DNA of 64,000 nt from JAXGOI01 sp040767605 (GCA_040767605.1 JAXGOI010000001.1:1054001-1118000), one strand, 5' to 3'. Shown: positions 1 through 8,852, numbered from the stretch's first letter. Made by a program: numbers and translations. Notes: generated by a model not told the origin, from the sequence alone.

Positions 1-232
1 GCTGGGCCCGGCAAATTTCCTGCCGCTGGCCGGAGGGAACGCCCAGCTTTTGCCTGAGGCAGCCCAAATCCATACAATGGGGGGCGCCGGGTAAATTGCC
101 GTTATACCCCGCGCCGAGAATTCTGTTATCCGGGCTGACGGCAACGGCACCCACCTGCCGCCTTAAGCAGGTGGAGCGCTTAGCCACTAAATGGGCAATA
201 GACATAAAATATTCTTCCCAGGGCTGGCGCAT
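1..232 (-). CDS. comEB: dCMP deaminase (ComEB-like), 5' part only
   Basis: The first 77 codons of a gene that runs off the left edge. The protein begins MRQPWEEYFMSIAHLVAKRS and continues with a TCLRRQVGAV segment, GYNGNLPGAPHC, GCLR and VPSGQRQEICRA. These are the order and motifs of the deoxycytidylate deaminase/ComEB family, which turns dCMP into dUMP for dTTP synthesis; the zinc-binding HAE segment would lie beyond the window. The ATG at 232 follows an AAGGAGGG ribosome site. It lies downstream of glyA on the same strand, 102 bases away, and is probably cotranscribed with it, as in many Firmicutes. The catalytic zinc motif cannot be checked because it is outside the window. Confidence 0.88.
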   Translation of the reverse strand, partial: MRQPWEEYFMSIAHLVAKRSTCLRRQVGAVAVSPDNRILGAGYNGNLPGAPHCMDLGCLRQKLGVPSGQRQEICRAQ

Positions 233-251
233 AAATTCCCTCCTTAAAGAA

Positions 252-303
252 CTTCCTATAATAACCTCTTATAATAACTTCTTATAATAACTTCTTAAAT
301 AGC
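252..303. repeat. Four tandem 13-bp units upstream of comEB
   Basis: Three close copies of CTTCTTATAATAA and a fourth degenerate copy lie head to tail, directly 5' of the comEB ribosome site. On the comEB-coding strand they would be in the untranslated leader. They contain TATAAT cores on the plus strand, but there is no plus-strand gene to use them. Confidence 0.75.
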
Positions 304-334
304 TTTTAATCTCTATCGGCTAAAATATTAAGGC

Positions 335-1600
335 TTATCCCTTTAAACCCCGAAGGCCGTTTTCATAAAGGGGGAAGGCTGAGGTAATTTCTTTAACCAG
401 TTTTGCCGCCTTGGCTAAAGAGCCTTCCTCCCGAGAGAGGCAAATATGAATGGCCCGGGCGATTTCCCCCATATCCTCTTCCTTCATGCCCCGGGTTGTC
501 ATAGCCGGTGTGCCCAAACGAATACCGCTAGTTACAAAGGGGCTTTGAGGGTCAAAGGGAATGGTGTTTTTATTGCAGGTAATTCCGGCTTCATCTAAAA
601 GATGCTCCGCCTCTTTACCGGTATAATCCCGGCAGCGGACATCCACCAGCATTAAATGATTATCCGTACCGCCGCTGACTAAACGAAAGCCATAGCCTAA
701 AAGGGCTTTGGAAAGAGCCTGGGCATTTAAAATAACCTGATGCTGATAGACTTTAAATTCCGGAGCAAGAGCCTCCCGGAAGGCAACGGCTTTAGCCGCA
801 ATTACATGCATAAGGGGGCCGCCCTGAATACCCGGGAAAATAGCTTTATCTATTTTAGGGGCAAGCTCCGCATCGTTTGTAAATATTGCCCCGCCTCTGG
901 GGCCCCGCAGGGTTTTATGAGTTGTGGTAGTGGTAATTTCCGCATAGGGAATAGGGCTTGGGTGCTCCCCCGCCGCCACAAGGCCTGCAATATGGGCCAT
1001 ATCCACCAAAAGCTTGGCCCCGCAATTTTGGGCAATTTCCGCCAGGGCCTCAAAATCTATAGTTCTGGGATAGGCCGAGGCCCCGGCCACAATAAGCTTC
1101 GGCTTATGCTCTTTGGCCAGCTTTTCCACAGTATTATAATCTATAACTTCCGTAACGGCATCTACGCCGTAATCTACAAATTTATAGTGGCGCCCGGAGA
1201 AATTAACCGGGCTGCCATGGGTAAGGTGGCCGCCATGGGATAAATTCATGCCTAAAACAGTATCCCCGATATTTATCAGGGTATAATAGGCGGCCATATT
1301 GGCCTGAGCGCCGGAATGAGGCTGAACATTGGCAAAAGCGGCCCCAAAAAGCTCTTTGGCTCTGGCCCGGGCTAAATCTTCGGCAATATCCACATATTCA
1401 CAGCCGCCGTAATAGCGCTTTTGAGGATAACCCTCGGCGTATTTATTTGTCATAACCGAACCCTGAGCCGCCATTACCGCGGAGCTTGCAAAGTTTTCCG
1501 AGGCAATAAGCTCGATTTTATTTTCCTGCCGCCCCAGCTCATTTTTTATGGCGGCAAAAATTTCCGGGTCTGTTTGTTCCAGGCTTAAATTTTTAATCAC
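335..1600 (-). CDS. glyA: Serine hydroxymethyltransferase
   Basis: PLP enzyme that interconverts serine and glycine and charges tetrahydrofolate with a one-carbon unit. Clear family motifs: IELIASENFAS near the N terminus, YAEGYPQKRYYGG, QPHSGAQANMAAY, and the PLP lysine in TTTTHKTLRGPRGG. About 421 residues, normal for bacteria. The frame is open to a TTG at 1630, but that codon has no ribosome site. A GTG at 1600 sits seven bases behind GGGGG and gives the usual N terminus (VIKNLSLEQTDPEI), so I chose it. It follows rpiB and the arginine phosphatase gene on the same strand, an arrangement common in Firmicutes. Confidence 0.96.
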   Translation of the reverse strand: MIKNLSLEQTDPEIFAAIKNELGRQENKIELIASENFASSAVMAAQGSVMTNKYAEGYPQKRYYGGCEYVDIAEDLARARAKELFGAAFANVQPHSGAQANMAAYYTLINIGDTVLGMNLSHGGHLTHGSPVNFSGRHYKFVDYGVDAVTEVIDYNTVEKLAKEHKPKLIVAGASAYPRTIDFEALAEIAQNCGAKLLVDMAHIAGLVAAGEHPSPIPYAEITTTTTHKTLRGPRGGAIFTNDAELAPKIDKAIFPGIQGGPLMHVIAAKAVAFREALAPEFKVYQHQVILNAQALSKALLGYGFRLVSGGTDNHLMLVDVRCRDYTGKEAEHLLDEAGITCNKNTIPFDPQSPFVTSGIRLGTPAMTTRGMKEEDMGEIARAIHICLSREEGSLAKAAKLVKEITSAFPLYENGLRGLKG

Positions 1601-1695
1601 TATTTTTCCCCCAATCTTAACTAAAGACAATTTTAACTGCTATTTAAAGGGCTTTTAAAAGCCTTTTTAACCATGGTAATAAATACTTTTAATAA

Positions 1696-2157
1696 TTATT
1701 CCCCGCAATTACATTCCGTTTGCCCCCCCAGGGCCTTAATTTTTTCTACCCTGCGGCTGTGGCGGCCGCCGGCAAAACCTGTGGCAAACCAGGTCTTTAC
1801 TATTGTTTCCGCATCTTCGGGGCTAATAACCCTGGCGCCTAAAATTAAAATATTGGCATTATTATGCTCTCTGGAGCTTTGGGCCATAAAAACATTATGG
1901 CAAAGGGCGGCCCTTACATTGGCAAAACGGTTTGCCACTATGCTCATGCCTATACCCGTACCGCAAATTAAAAGCCCCCGTTCATACTCTCCGCAATTTA
2001 CTCCCCGGGCTACTTTAACCCCGTAATCGGGGTAATCTACGGCCTCGGAGGTATCCGTACCCATATCCTCATATTCTACCCCTATGGAGGGTAAAAAAGC
2101 CTTTAAATACTCTTTTAACTCATACCCCGCATGGTCGCTCCCTAAGGCTATACGCAT
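1696..2157 (-). CDS. rpiB: Ribose-5-phosphate isomerase B
   Basis: Interconverts ribose 5-phosphate and ribulose 5-phosphate in the pentose phosphate pathway. The 153-residue protein starts MRIALGSDHAGYELK, contains LICGTGIGMSI with the catalytic cysteine, then ANRFANVRAALCHN and REHNNANILILGARVI, all hallmarks of the RpiB/LacAB family. An upstream in-frame start at 2196 adds 13 atypical residues. The ATG at 2157, behind AGAGGG, gives the family N terminus. It lies between the arginine phosphatase gene and glyA and is likely one transcript with them. Confidence 0.95.
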   Translation of the reverse strand: MRIALGSDHAGYELKEYLKAFLPSIGVEYEDMGTDTSEAVDYPDYGVKVARGVNCGEYERGLLICGTGIGMSIVANRFANVRAALCHNVFMAQSSREHNNANILILGARVISPEDAETIVKTWFATGFAGGRHSRRVEKIKALGGQTECNCGE

Positions 2158-2230
2158 AATATCCCTCTTTCCCCATAAACTGCTAAAAAACACCAAAAAG
2201 TCTGCTTCTTAAAATTTTAATATTCTACTT

Positions 2231-2758
2231 TTACTCTTCTTTTCCTGTATAGGGCTGAAGTTTTTGCCAGAGTATTTTAAGCCCTTCCTCCAGGGCATCG
2301 GCAACTTTTTTATATATCTCTAAATTGCTTCCATAAGGATCGGGAATATCCTCCCCTTTAATTTCTCCAAAGCTGAAAAGTTTTTCCTCAATTTCCGGAA
2401 AGCGATACAGAAGAGCCTCTTTTTGATTTTCTGTCATTGTAAAAATCAGCTTGGCCTCATGGAGCATTTCTTGATTTACTCTGCGGCTGGCATGGTTTGA
2501 AAGATTAAGCCCCCTTTGAGCTGCGGCCTCCTGGGCCTGGTACATGGCGGGGTCCCCCGGCAAAGCCGCCAAACCGGCGGAAGCCCCCAGCCAAAGGCTG
2601 CCCTTTGCTAAATTATTAAAAATAACCTCCGCCAAAGGGCTGCGGCAGGTATTGCCGGTGCAGATAAAAAGAACCGGCCCCGGAGAAAGCCCCCGGCCCT
2701 GCTCTTTGTTTGTTTTATTATTCTTATTTGTTTTATTATTTAAAGAATCCCCCGTCAT
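2231..2758 (-). CDS. ywlE: Low-molecular-weight protein phosphatase, probable protein-arginine phosphatase
   Basis: LMW-PTP fold. The P-loop reads VLFICTGNTCRSPLAE (CX5R) at residues 29-44 and the general-acid aspartate lies in IPDPYG near the C terminus. A threonine between the P-loop Cys and Asn (CTGNTCRS) is the feature that makes B. subtilis YwlE prefer phospho-arginine, so McsB-dependent phospho-arginine is the likely substrate; this is inferred. The protein has an extra 27-residue Asn/Lys/Thr-rich head encoded by a short DNA repeat. The ATG at 2758 has a strong AGGAGG, so the head is probably translated. The neighbour rpiB is typical. Confidence 0.9.
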   Translation of the reverse strand: MTGDSLNNKTNKNNKTNKEQGRGLSPGPVLFICTGNTCRSPLAEVIFNNLAKGSLWLGASAGLAALPGDPAMYQAQEAAAQRGLNLSNHASRRVNQEMLHEAKLIFTMTENQKEALLYRFPEIEEKLFSFGEIKGEDIPDPYGSNLEIYKKVADALEEGLKILWQKLQPYTGKEE

Positions 2759-2776
2759 TTTTACCTCCTAAGCCAA

Positions 2777-3496
2777 TTAAGCCAAAAATTCCAGCAGGGA
2801 GATTAGCCCCGCTATTATTATTCCCCCCATAATACCTATAATAGCAAATTTTCGCCGTCTTTTCCAGGCCTCCGGCAATAATTGGAGTATGGCTACAAAT
2901 ATCATGGCCCCGGCGGCTATTCCAAGTAAAACTCCGATATAATCCAGCAAAAAACCGGCGGAAAACAGCCCCAAAGCCGCCCCCAAAGGGGTGCAAAGAC
3001 TTATTCCGGTTAAAATAAGGAGGATTTTACCCATACCCTCCCCGGCGGCCAGCAAAGGGATTGCCACCGCCAGCCCTTCGGGGATATTATGGAGGCCTAT
3101 TGCCAATAAAATACCAAAGCCCAGGCTTTTTTGCAGCTCAAAGCCTATGCTGATGGCGGCGCCCTCGGGGAAATCATGAAAGGCTATGCCGCAGGCAATA
3201 ATAATGGCCGACCTTAATAAAGGGGAGGCGGATAAGGGCTGAGCCAGCTTAAGAAGGGCCTCTCCAAACCATAAGAGGGCAAAACCCAGCCCGGCCCCTA
3301 AAAATGCCATGGGAGGCCCAACACTTTTGCAGGCCCCGGGCAAAAGGCTTACCAGGCTTAAGGCCAGCATTAAACCGCCGGCTAGGCTGCTGAAAAAATC
3401 CGGCCAGCTTCTTTTTTTAGGCAAAAAATAAGCCGCCAAACCCCCTAAAAGGGTGGCAAAGCCGGCGGCGGCGCTGTAAAATAGAATTTCCCTCAT
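2777..3496 (-). CDS. ZIP-family divalent metal transporter
   Basis: A 239-residue integral membrane protein with about eight hydrophobic segments. The motifs HDFPEGAAISIGF and GLHNIPEGLAVAIPL carry the paired His/Glu metal ligands of ZIP transporters of the ZupT/GufA group, which import zinc or other divalent metals. It starts at ATG 3496 behind AGGGGG and ends 18 bases before the phosphatase gene, so it probably heads the transcript ZIP-ywlE-rpiB-glyA-comEB. In several Clostridia a ZIP gene is found in the prfA-prmC-tsaC cluster (from memory); here that cluster is 36 kb away (see findings). Confidence 0.88.
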   Translation of the reverse strand: MREILFYSAAAGFATLLGGLAAYFLPKKRSWPDFFSSLAGGLMLALSLVSLLPGACKSVGPPMAFLGAGLGFALLWFGEALLKLAQPLSASPLLRSAIIIACGIAFHDFPEGAAISIGFELQKSLGFGILLAIGLHNIPEGLAVAIPLLAAGEGMGKILLILTGISLCTPLGAALGLFSAGFLLDYIGVLLGIAAGAMIFVAILQLLPEAWKRRRKFAIIGIMGGIIIAGLISLLEFLA

Positions 3497-3603
3497 TTTA
3501 ACCCCCTGTTTAAGGGTATTCTTAAAATTAAGGGTTATTCTTGATTAAGCTATACTAAAAGCTAAAAACATAAAAAACCTCTGCCGTCTATTATAGTATA
3601 AAA

Positions 3604-3637
3604 AAACCCCTAAAAGGCAGAAGCCTATTAGGAGTTT
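3604..3637 (-). terminator. Intrinsic terminator after the phosphodiester glycosidase gene
   Basis: Read on the minus strand this is a roughly 15-bp imperfect stem with a four-base loop, followed by seven T. It lies about 65 bases downstream of the stop codon at 3703. Confidence 0.8.
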
Positions 3638-3702
3638 ATTGTCTTTTTACTAAGGCCTTTGCCTTAAGCCGGGGTATTGCCGCCTTGGGTGTTTTTATTA
3701 TA

Positions 3703-4776
3703 TCAGGGCATTACCACTATATTAGTGGCCATTTTTCTTTGGCTGCCGTCTGAGGGTTTATTTAAAATACTGCCATTATAATACATGGCGGTGGAGCCGC
3801 CGCCATCCAGATTAAAGGCCTCCATAACCCCTAAACGCATTAAAAGCACTTGCATTTCTTCTAAGGTTATGCCCTGAGACCAATTACTTTGGCGGCCGTC
3901 TACCACAATAAAGAAAATATCTCCATTAGGGTATTGGCCTAAAACCGTCCGGGGCTGGCGGGCGGATTTCCACTTTGAGGGAATGGTTTTAGGGTCCCAA
4001 TCCCGAATAAGTTCCGGAACAAAGCTAACCCCCTGCCAGGCCCCGGTGGCAAGCAATTGCTCCTCTTTGGCATAAACGCCTCCGACAAGCTTATTGTTTT
4101 TGCTGAAACCGGCAAAGGCAATATCATTCCAGGAGGGAATAAAATCCCCTACTAATTTACCTTCTACCATAGCATTGCCTAAGGGGACCAAACGGGTTAC
4201 GCCATCCTTGGTGGAGCTGGCAAAGCCTCCCCCGTTTACGGCAAATACACCCCCCAGCCTTTCGGCAGCCTGAGAAGGGGTTTCTCCTTTAGGCATATCC
4301 TCCGGGCTTATGGTTATTCTCAGGGCTTTATTGGTTTTAAGCTTTATTTTTGCCATATAACCCCGAAAATCTTCCTTTTCCAGCTTAAAAATCATAATGG
4401 AGGAATTCTTCCCGCTATGTTTATAAACGGCCTTCCCCAAGCGGCTTACAATTATTTTTTCATAGGCCTCATCGGAAAGGTTTTTATTGCTGGAGGTTTT
4501 TTTACTAAGCTCCGCCAGCTCTTTTGCCAGGGCCTCCTCTTCGGCGCTAACCTTGGCAAAGCTTTCCTGCACCCTGCCTCCGGCTAAAAGCAAATTTTGA
4601 ATTTGCCCCTCAAGGCTTTGAAGAGTGCCTTCTAAATTTGTATTTCCCGTCTCCATTTTACCGGGGGAAATATCCGGCACTATTGGAGTATTTTCTTTAT
4701 TTGCCCCAAGGGCCGCCCCCCCTGCCAAAGCCGCCAAAAGCAGGCAGGTAAAAAAAACAATCAGGCTATTGCGCAC
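3703..4776 (-). CDS. Exported phosphodiester glycosidase (NAGPA-domain) protein
   Basis: A 357-residue exported protein: an N-terminal signal segment (LIVFFTCLLLAALAGGAALG), a short helical region, then a C-terminal domain with AVNGGGFA, PRTVLGQYPNGDIFFIVVDG, GITLEEMQVLLMRLG and NLDGGGSTAMYYNG. These are the landmarks of the phosphodiester glycosidase/NAGPA family, which removes GlcNAc-1-phosphodiester caps; in bacteria the substrates are mostly unknown cell-surface polymers. The GTG start at 4776 lies inside the end of the upstream gene (11-base overlap), with a GGAG eight bases upstream, so translation is probably coupled. The exact substrate cannot be told from sequence. Confidence 0.85.
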   Translation of the reverse strand: MRNSLIVFFTCLLLAALAGGAALGANKENTPIVPDISPGKMETGNTNLEGTLQSLEGQIQNLLLAGGRVQESFAKVSAEEEALAKELAELSKKTSSNKNLSDEAYEKIIVSRLGKAVYKHSGKNSSIMIFKLEKEDFRGYMAKIKLKTNKALRITISPEDMPKGETPSQAAERLGGVFAVNGGGFASSTKDGVTRLVPLGNAMVEGKLVGDFIPSWNDIAFAGFSKNNKLVGGVYAKEEQLLATGAWQGVSFVPELIRDWDPKTIPSKWKSARQPRTVLGQYPNGDIFFIVVDGRQSNWSQGITLEEMQVLLMRLGVMEAFNLDGGGSTAMYYNGSILNKPSDGSQRKMATNIVVMP

Positions 4777-5476
4777 CTTTAGACTCCATTAAAATATTTA
4801 AGGATTTTTTTAAGCTTGCCAGCTGCTTATCTAATTCCTCTATTCTTTTGGCCATTGCTTCCCGGTTGGCGGCACCGCTGCTTAAAATGGCCTTATCCGT
4901 ACTTTCTAAAATAGTAATAATTTCTGCCATTTGAGAATCAATAGCAGCCATTCTTTGATTTATATCCTCTAAGGCCAGCTGATTGGCCTCCCCCAGCTGG
5001 GCTATTTTCTCATCGATATTAGCGGAAATTGCGGCCTTTTCCGCCATTAATTTTTGCTGTAAAAAATAAGCGGAACCAAAAACCGCCCCGGCTAAAACTA
5101 TTAAACCGGCCAGAATTATTATTATGGTTTTCCCTCTTTGGGATAGGCTTTTTCCCTTTTTATCTCCCTCTTTAAGGGGCCGGCCGTTTTCTGCTTTTCC
5201 CCCGGGTGCAAAATATTCCCCGGGTATAATTTTTTCTTTAGCGGCAGGCAGCGGATTAGCCGGTTTTTTAAAGCTTTTTTCTTCTAAAAAAGGCTCTCTT
5301 AACGGCTTTTCTCCGTTTTTATTAAATTCCCGCTTATTTATATTTGCCTCACTTTTTTGCAGGCTTTCTTCATTCATCAGCTCTTCCCCGTGCTCCTGCC
5401 AAAAAAGCTCCCAGGCTTGGCTTTTCTTCCTGCCCGCAGGCAGATTATTATCTCTTTGAGAATTATTTTCCCCCAT
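4766..5476 (-). CDS. Single-pass membrane protein with extracytoplasmic coiled coil
   Basis: I do not recognise a family. The 236-residue protein has a hydrophilic, charged N-terminal half (about residues 1-115), one transmembrane helix (TIIIILAGLIVLAGAVFGSAYFL, residues 117-139), and a Glu/Lys/Ala heptad-rich C terminus (about 140-236) that should form a coiled coil. Topology would place the coiled coil outside the cell. The last codons overlap the start of the phosphodiester glycosidase gene, so the two products probably act together, for example as anchor and enzyme at the surface. The ATG at 5476 follows GGAGGGG. Confidence 0.75.
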   Translation of the reverse strand: MGENNSQRDNNLPAGRKKSQAWELFWQEHGEELMNEESLQKSEANINKREFNKNGEKPLREPFLEEKSFKKPANPLPAAKEKIIPGEYFAPGGKAENGRPLKEGDKKGKSLSQRGKTIIIILAGLIVLAGAVFGSAYFLQQKLMAEKAAISANIDEKIAQLGEANQLALEDINQRMAAIDSQMAEIITILESTDKAILSSGAANREAMAKRIEELDKQLASLKKSLNILMESKGAQ

Positions 5477-5650
5477 TTTCCCCTCCGCTTTCTTTATCTA
5501 ACAAGGCCCGTTTAAAATCCGCCTAAAATTATCTCTATGCCTAAGACGGCCCGTTCCCTCTAAAAGTTTCTAAAAAGCATATGTTCTGACTTTTCTGCTT
5601 TTTATATTTTAGCCCGCTCTTTAAAGCAAAGCAATGGCAAAAGGCCCCAA

Positions 5651-5682
5651 AAATAAAGAGCAGCCAAAGCTGCCCTTTATTT
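5651..5682 (-). terminator. Intrinsic terminator after murI
   Basis: A 13-bp stem with one G-U/A-C irregularity (AAATAAAG-GCAGC arms, CAAA-type loop), with TTTATTTTT after it on the minus strand. It starts eight bases beyond the racemase stop codon. Confidence 0.85.
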
Positions 5683-5690
5683 AAGCTTTT

Positions 5691-6452
5691 TTAAAAGGCC
5701 ATTTCATAAAAGCGCCAGCATTTTTTTACAAAGGCCTCATGTAAATCGGGGTCCTCAAGGGAAGAAAGCCACAGAATCTGCCCTGTGCCCCCCAGTAAAT
5801 CCTCTTGTTTTAATATTCTGGCCAAATTTCGGGCCACACCCTCATTGCCGTCAAAAAGCTGAATTTGAGGATAAAGCCTTTCCAGCCAGGGCTTTAAAAA
5901 AACATAGTGGGTGCAGCCTAAAACAATGGCCCCCAGCCTTTTTTCATAGGGGGCAAGAAGATTTTGCAAATATTCTTTTACATTTTGGCTTTTAGGGTTT
6001 TCTTCTATCATTTCCATAAGGCCGGGGCAGGCCAGAGGTATAATTTCTTTGGTTTTATCCATTTTATCCATTAGGGTACGGAATTTCTCCTCCCTTAAGG
6101 TTAAGGCCGTACCTAAAACCGCCACCGCCCCTAGGCTTTCTTTAACCGCCGGTTTTAAGGCGGGCTCCACCCCTAAAACAGGTATTTCAAGCCAATCCCT
6201 TAAATGGATAACGCCGGCCGAGGTTGCCGTATTGCAGGCTAAAACCAGGCCTTTTAAATTCCAGGTTAATAAATGGTTTACCTGGCGGATAACTATTTGC
6301 AAAACCTCGGCGCTGCTTTTATCCCCATAGGGGGCATTTGAAAAATCCCCAAAATAAATAAAATCCTCATCCGGCAAATGCTTTTTAATTTCAGCCAAAA
6401 CAGAAACCCCGCCAATACCGGAATCAAGACATGCTATATACCCGTCTTTCAC
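5691..6452 (-). CDS. murI: Glutamate racemase
   Basis: Makes D-glutamate for peptidoglycan. It has both catalytic-cysteine motifs (LACNTATS and LGCTHY), the N-terminal IACLDSGIGGVSVL with the conserved aspartate, and YFGDFSNAPYGDKS. Length 253 residues, slightly short but normal for the family. The GTG start at 6452 is preceded by GGAGGG. It lies immediately downstream of recF (47 bases) and is closed by its own terminator, so it may be the last gene of the dnaN-recF transcript. Finding murI rather than gyrB after recF is an unusual local order. Confidence 0.93.
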   Translation of the reverse strand: MKDGYIACLDSGIGGVSVLAEIKKHLPDEDFIYFGDFSNAPYGDKSSAEVLQIVIRQVNHLLTWNLKGLVLACNTATSAGVIHLRDWLEIPVLGVEPALKPAVKESLGAVAVLGTALTLREEKFRTLMDKMDKTKEIIPLACPGLMEMIEENPKSQNVKEYLQNLLAPYEKRLGAIVLGCTHYVFLKPWLERLYPQIQLFDGNEGVARNLARILKQEDLLGGTGQILWLSSLEDPDLHEAFVKKCWRFYEMAF

Positions 6453-6499
6453 AGCAATCCCTCCTCTTAAAGGGCTTTTAAAGGGGCTTAATTTAAGCT

Positions 6500-7615
6500 T
6501 TAAATTTGCTCTATTATTTTGCCGTTATCCACTAAAATAATTTTGCCGCAATCAAGCTTAAAATTTAAATCTGTGGCTGTAATAAAAAGCTGGGATTTCC
6601 CCCTCATTATGTTTAAAAGCTGGCTTCTGCGGTTAATATCCAGCTCCGACATAACATCATCTAAAAGAAGAACCGGGTATTCCCCCCGTATTTTCTTTGC
6701 CAGTTCAAGCTCCGCCAGTTTAAGGCTTAAGGCGGCGCTTCTTTGCTGCCCCTGAGAGCCGAAACGGCGGGCGGAAACCTCATTAATAAAAATCTCCAAA
6801 TCCTCCCGGTGGGGGCCTATAATTGTTATGCCCCTGGCTTTTTCAGCCGGGTAATTCTCTAAAAGCTTTTCCTCAAAAGCCGCTGCTATATCCTGAAGAT
6901 TTAAGGCCTTAAGTTCTTCTTGAGGGAGAAAACCCCTGTATTCCAAAGTAAGTTCTTCTTTTTGGCAAATCTGATTATGAAGGCGCCCGGCGATTTTAGA
7001 AAGCTCTTCTAAAATTTCCAGCCTTCTTTTATAAATTAAGGCCGCATTAATGCCTAATTGCTTATTCCAGGGAATAAGCTCCTCTTTTTGATTTTTATTA
7101 AAAGCATTTTTAAGTAAACTGTTTCTTTGCTTAAGAATTTGAGTGTATTTTAAAAGCAAATTATAAAAATCCGGGTATAACTGTATCATCTGGCGGTTTA
7201 AATATCTTCTTCTGGCCAGGGGGCCGTTTTTTACCAGAGATAAATCCTCCGGGGAAAAAATTACCGTATGAAAATTTCCTAAAATATCTGAAAGCCGGTG
7301 GCGGCTTTGATTATTTACTTTCCAGCTTTTTCTTTTTTCCCGGGTAAAACCTACGGAAAGCCTGGTTTCGCTTCTTTCTCCCAAAGTATGAATTATATCC
7401 CCCTGAATATGAAAAAAGTCCTCTTCAAAAGCAATTAATTCGCTGTCGGCAGCGCCTCTGAAAGAAGACGCCAAACTTAAATAAGCAATGCTTTCTAAAA
7501 GATTTGATTTGCCCTGAGCATTAAAACCCCGAATAATATTAATTTCCGGGTGCCAGTATATTTCTTCCATTCCGTAATTACGAAAATTACTAATAAGCAA
7601 GCGTCTTAATTTCAA
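6500..7615 (-). CDS. recF: DNA replication and repair protein RecF
   Basis: SMC-like ATPase that helps load RecA at gapped DNA. The 371-residue protein begins MKLRRLLISNFRNYGMEEI, has the Walker A segment GFNAQGKSNLLESI, the signature region FGSQGQQRSAALSLKLAE and the Walker B LLLDDVMSELD, and ends with the family's VDNGKI tail. The start is TTG at 7615, placed after GGAAGGATA. It lies 50 bases after dnaN on the same strand, the standard dnaN-recF order, though gyrB does not follow. Confidence 0.96.
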   Translation of the reverse strand: MKLRRLLISNFRNYGMEEIYWHPEINIIRGFNAQGKSNLLESIAYLSLASSFRGAADSELIAFEEDFFHIQGDIIHTLGERSETRLSVGFTREKRKSWKVNNQSRHRLSDILGNFHTVIFSPEDLSLVKNGPLARRRYLNRQMIQLYPDFYNLLLKYTQILKQRNSLLKNAFNKNQKEELIPWNKQLGINAALIYKRRLEILEELSKIAGRLHNQICQKEELTLEYRGFLPQEELKALNLQDIAAAFEEKLLENYPAEKARGITIIGPHREDLEIFINEVSARRFGSQGQQRSAALSLKLAELELAKKIRGEYPVLLLDDVMSELDINRRSQLLNIMRGKSQLFITATDLNFKLDCGKIILVDNGKIIEQI

Positions 7616-7665
7616 TATCCTTCCTCTATTCTTTATTGCCCTTAAGCAATTAATTTAAGCCCTGC

Positions 7666-8790
7666 TTAATTAACTCTTATCGGTAATATTAAATAGGTAT
7701 AGCCGCTTTCTTGGGGGTTTTCATCAGGCATTATTATTCCCGGGGTTGTGGGGCCTGTTAAACGCATAATAATCTTTTCGCTGTCTATTACTTTAAGGGC
7801 CTCCATAAGATATTTTGAATTATAGCTGGCCTCTAAAGGCTGGCCTTCCATGGCAATTCCCATTTCCTCTTTTATACTCCCCATATCCGGAACATCAGCG
7901 CTGATTTTTAAAATATTTTCTTCAAGAGAAAGCTTAACTATGCTGCCTTTGCCCCGGCTGGCCTCTCTTCCCAAGAGGGCGGCTCTTTCCAAAGCCTCTA
8001 TAAATTCCTGTTTATCTATAAATACTTTGGTAGTATATAAATTCTCTCCCGGCAGCACCTGGCGGTATTCCGGATACTGCCCCCCGATAATCCGGGTAAT
8101 AAAAGTAATATTACCGAAACAGAAATATACCTGGCTTTGGCTGGTAATAATTTTTATCATTTCATCATCATTAACAGCAAGGCGGGCTATTTCCTGCAGG
8201 GTTCGGCTGGGTAAAATTAAAGAAGCCTTGCCCTTCCCCTGCCAGCCGCCTTTGCCAATTGCCAGCCTGTGGGTATCCGTTGCCACCATATTTATATTTT
8301 CGGCCTCTGTTTCAAAAAGAATTCCGGCAAATATAGGCCGCACCTCATCATTGGCGGCGGCTATGGAAACCTGCCTGATTAAACGCCTGAAAACCAAAGG
8401 GGAAACCAAACCGCTTATTTCCCCCTCTACTTGGGGTAATATGGGAAATTCTTCCGGGTCAAAGCAATTAACAAATAATTGGGATTGCCTATAATGAATT
8501 GCCAGCTGTTCCTTGCCCCGGCTGGCTAAAGTAATATTGCAATTTGGCAAATAACGGACTAAATCGCTGAAATATTTACCCGGCACAACTACAATTCCCG
8601 GCTCTATTATATCCGCCTTAATTATACATTCTATAGACATCTCAAGATCTGTCGCCTTAAATATAAGCCCCTCTTCTGTGGCCTCAATCATTATGCCTCC
8701 TAAAATAGGCAGGGTATTTTTGCCGGATACCCCTCTTGCCACTGCTTGTACTCCATAAAGCAAATCTTCCTTTTGACAATTAATTCGCAT
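7666..8790 (-). CDS. dnaN: DNA polymerase III beta subunit (sliding clamp)
   Basis: Ring-shaped processivity clamp. 374 residues starting MRINCQKEDLLYGVQAVARG, with the clamp landmarks TLPILGGIMIEA, LEMSIEC, VVVPGKYFSDLVRYLP, ATDTHRLAIG and the C-terminal MPDENPQESGYTYLILPIR (the usual end is LMPVR-like). Two ATGs lie in frame: the first (8796) directly abuts GGAGG and is too close, while the second (8790) has six-base spacing and is chosen. It follows dnaA across the 680-bp origin region. Confidence 0.96.
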   Translation of the reverse strand: MRINCQKEDLLYGVQAVARGVSGKNTLPILGGIMIEATEEGLIFKATDLEMSIECIIKADIIEPGIVVVPGKYFSDLVRYLPNCNITLASRGKEQLAIHYRQSQLFVNCFDPEEFPILPQVEGEISGLVSPLVFRRLIRQVSIAAANDEVRPIFAGILFETEAENINMVATDTHRLAIGKGGWQGKGKASLILPSRTLQEIARLAVNDDEMIKIITSQSQVYFCFGNITFITRIIGGQYPEYRQVLPGENLYTTKVFIDKQEFIEALERAALLGREASRGKGSIVKLSLEENILKISADVPDMGSIKEEMGIAMEGQPLEASYNSKYLMEALKVIDSEKIIMRLTGPTTPGIIMPDENPQESGYTYLILPIRVN

Positions 8791-8852
8791 TGTCATCCTC
8801 CTTTAATGCTTTCCTTTTTTAAGGGCTGAATTTAAATTTTAAATAACTTTAC

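Noticed and set aside
1601..1695. AAAGGGCTTTTAAAAGCCTTT dyad between rpiB and glyA as a terminator
   Set aside because: Its T tract is short on the minus strand and the flanking genes look cotranscribed; too weak to list.
1673..2026. 117-codon plus-strand frame opposite rpiB
   Set aside because: Antisense shadow of rpiB without motifs of its own.
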